Of a stretch of 48,686 bases of DNA, positions 48,589 through 48,686 are shown in pieces. Both the position numbers and the translations under genes were made by a program. Position 1 is the first letter of the stretch. Every line of letters starts with the position of its first letter. The stretch is from Calorimonas adulescens (GTDB taxonomy: Bacteria; Bacillota; Thermoanaerobacteria; Thermoanaerobacterales; UBA4877): assembly GCF_008274215.1 (NCBI RefSeq), contig NZ_VTPS01000019.1, positions 1-48,686 of the forward strand, given 5' to 3'. The notes below the pieces were generated by a model. That model was not told the DNA's origin. It saw only the letters and a list, made by a program, of their open reading frames with translations, and did not search any database.

Positions 48589-48686
48589 TGTACTGGCCCC
48601 CGATTATTTGGACTTAAACGACTAACACTCCTCGACTCACATTATTTCTTAAAATTTCTTCATAAAATTTGCTTGGCGTCATATAG
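48589..48686 (-). mobile_element. IS3-family element, 3' end, cut by window edge
   Basis: The boundary TGTACTGGCCCC at 48589 is an IS3-type inverted-repeat end. It shares the block TTGGACT-TAAAC with the IS end at 111-141. The element continues beyond the window. Confidence 0.7.
48614..48686 (-). CDS. IS3-family transposase OrfB, C-terminal fragment
   Basis: The last 23 codons are visible, YMTPSKFYEEILRNN and a short tail to TAA at 48614-48616. They match the C-terminus of IS150-like OrfB proteins (compare MAPNKFYEAFMSN in the remnant at 2870). The rest lies outside the window. Confidence 0.65.
   Translation of the reverse strand, partial: YMTPSKFYEEILRNNVSRGVLVV

Noticed and set aside
1-48686. 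CRISPR arrays, tRNA or rRNA genes, replication origin
   Set aside because: No regularly spaced repeats, no cloverleaf-type sequences ending in the usual T-loop, and no rRNA-like blocks were recognised on either strand.

Overview
The window looks like a chromosomal piece of an anaerobic, endospore-forming Firmicute of the class Clostridia, possibly Thermoanaerobacterales-like. This rests on the CotJABC spore-coat cluster, a LysM spore-type protein, a LevR-type sigma-54 regulator with a galactitol-family PTS, GlgB/GlgD-type glycogen genes, an SLH-domain secreted protein, strong GGAGG ribosome sites with many TTG/GTG starts, and moderate G+C (about 40-45% by eye). Genus-level placement is inference. 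Both window edges lie inside IS3-family elements in the same orientation, so the window may be a contig that ends in repeats.

Layout. 1-3.3 kb: an IS3 end, an AT-rich ABC permease without its ATPase, and an internally deleted IS3 transposase remnant. 3.3-11.3 kb: core genes: a DUF4349 lipoprotein, a DUF421/DUF4363 pair, two paralogous SHOCT membrane proteins with matching promoters, a P1-family peptidase, a ClC-CBS chloride transporter, a GNAT acetyltransferase, a HAD phosphatase and a small membrane protein. 11.3-18.4 kb: a wrecked glycogen locus. glgB has lost its 3' end and glgD its 5' end, and glgC is not present between them. The gap holds an IS200-type remnant, a decayed adenine methylase, a LysR/NmrA divergent pair invaded by MITE-like elements, a DUF2798 gene and a broken xylulokinase.

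18.6-35.9 kb: core genes again: AzlCD; a LytS/LytR-type two-component system beside a CstA-type carrier (a probable pyruvate or peptide sensing and uptake unit); PepV dipeptidase; a YcdB-type SLH protein; DedA; CcdA plus a TlpA-like thioredoxin lipoprotein; a zinc-type ABC operon (substrate-binding protein, ATPase, permease) ending in its own Fur-family regulator and preceded by a 7-1-7 palindromic operator; and a DUF3160 lipoprotein with an FG-GAP-like partner. 36.0-44.3 kb: a LevR-type activator, then a sigma-54 promoter driving PTS EIIA-EIIB-EIIC, a D-2-hydroxyacid dehydrogenase, a class II aldolase and a zinc alcohol dehydrogenase. This is a coherent polyol catabolic operon whose substrate is not evident. 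44.3-45.4 kb: a RelE/Phd toxin-antitoxin pair between duplicated fragments of the neighbouring genes. 45.3-48.1 kb: a LysM/ferritin-like protein, a Gln/Gly-rich lipoprotein and cotJABC. 48.1-48.7 kb: an IS200-type transposase abutted by an IS3 end.

The strongest unexplained signal is a 9-bp palindrome, GGCCWGGCC, found 20 times. It sits mostly inside genes and in two reading-frame contexts. By my own composition estimate this is over 100-fold more than chance. It is absent from the recently acquired islands at 1-6 kb and 12-18.4 kb.
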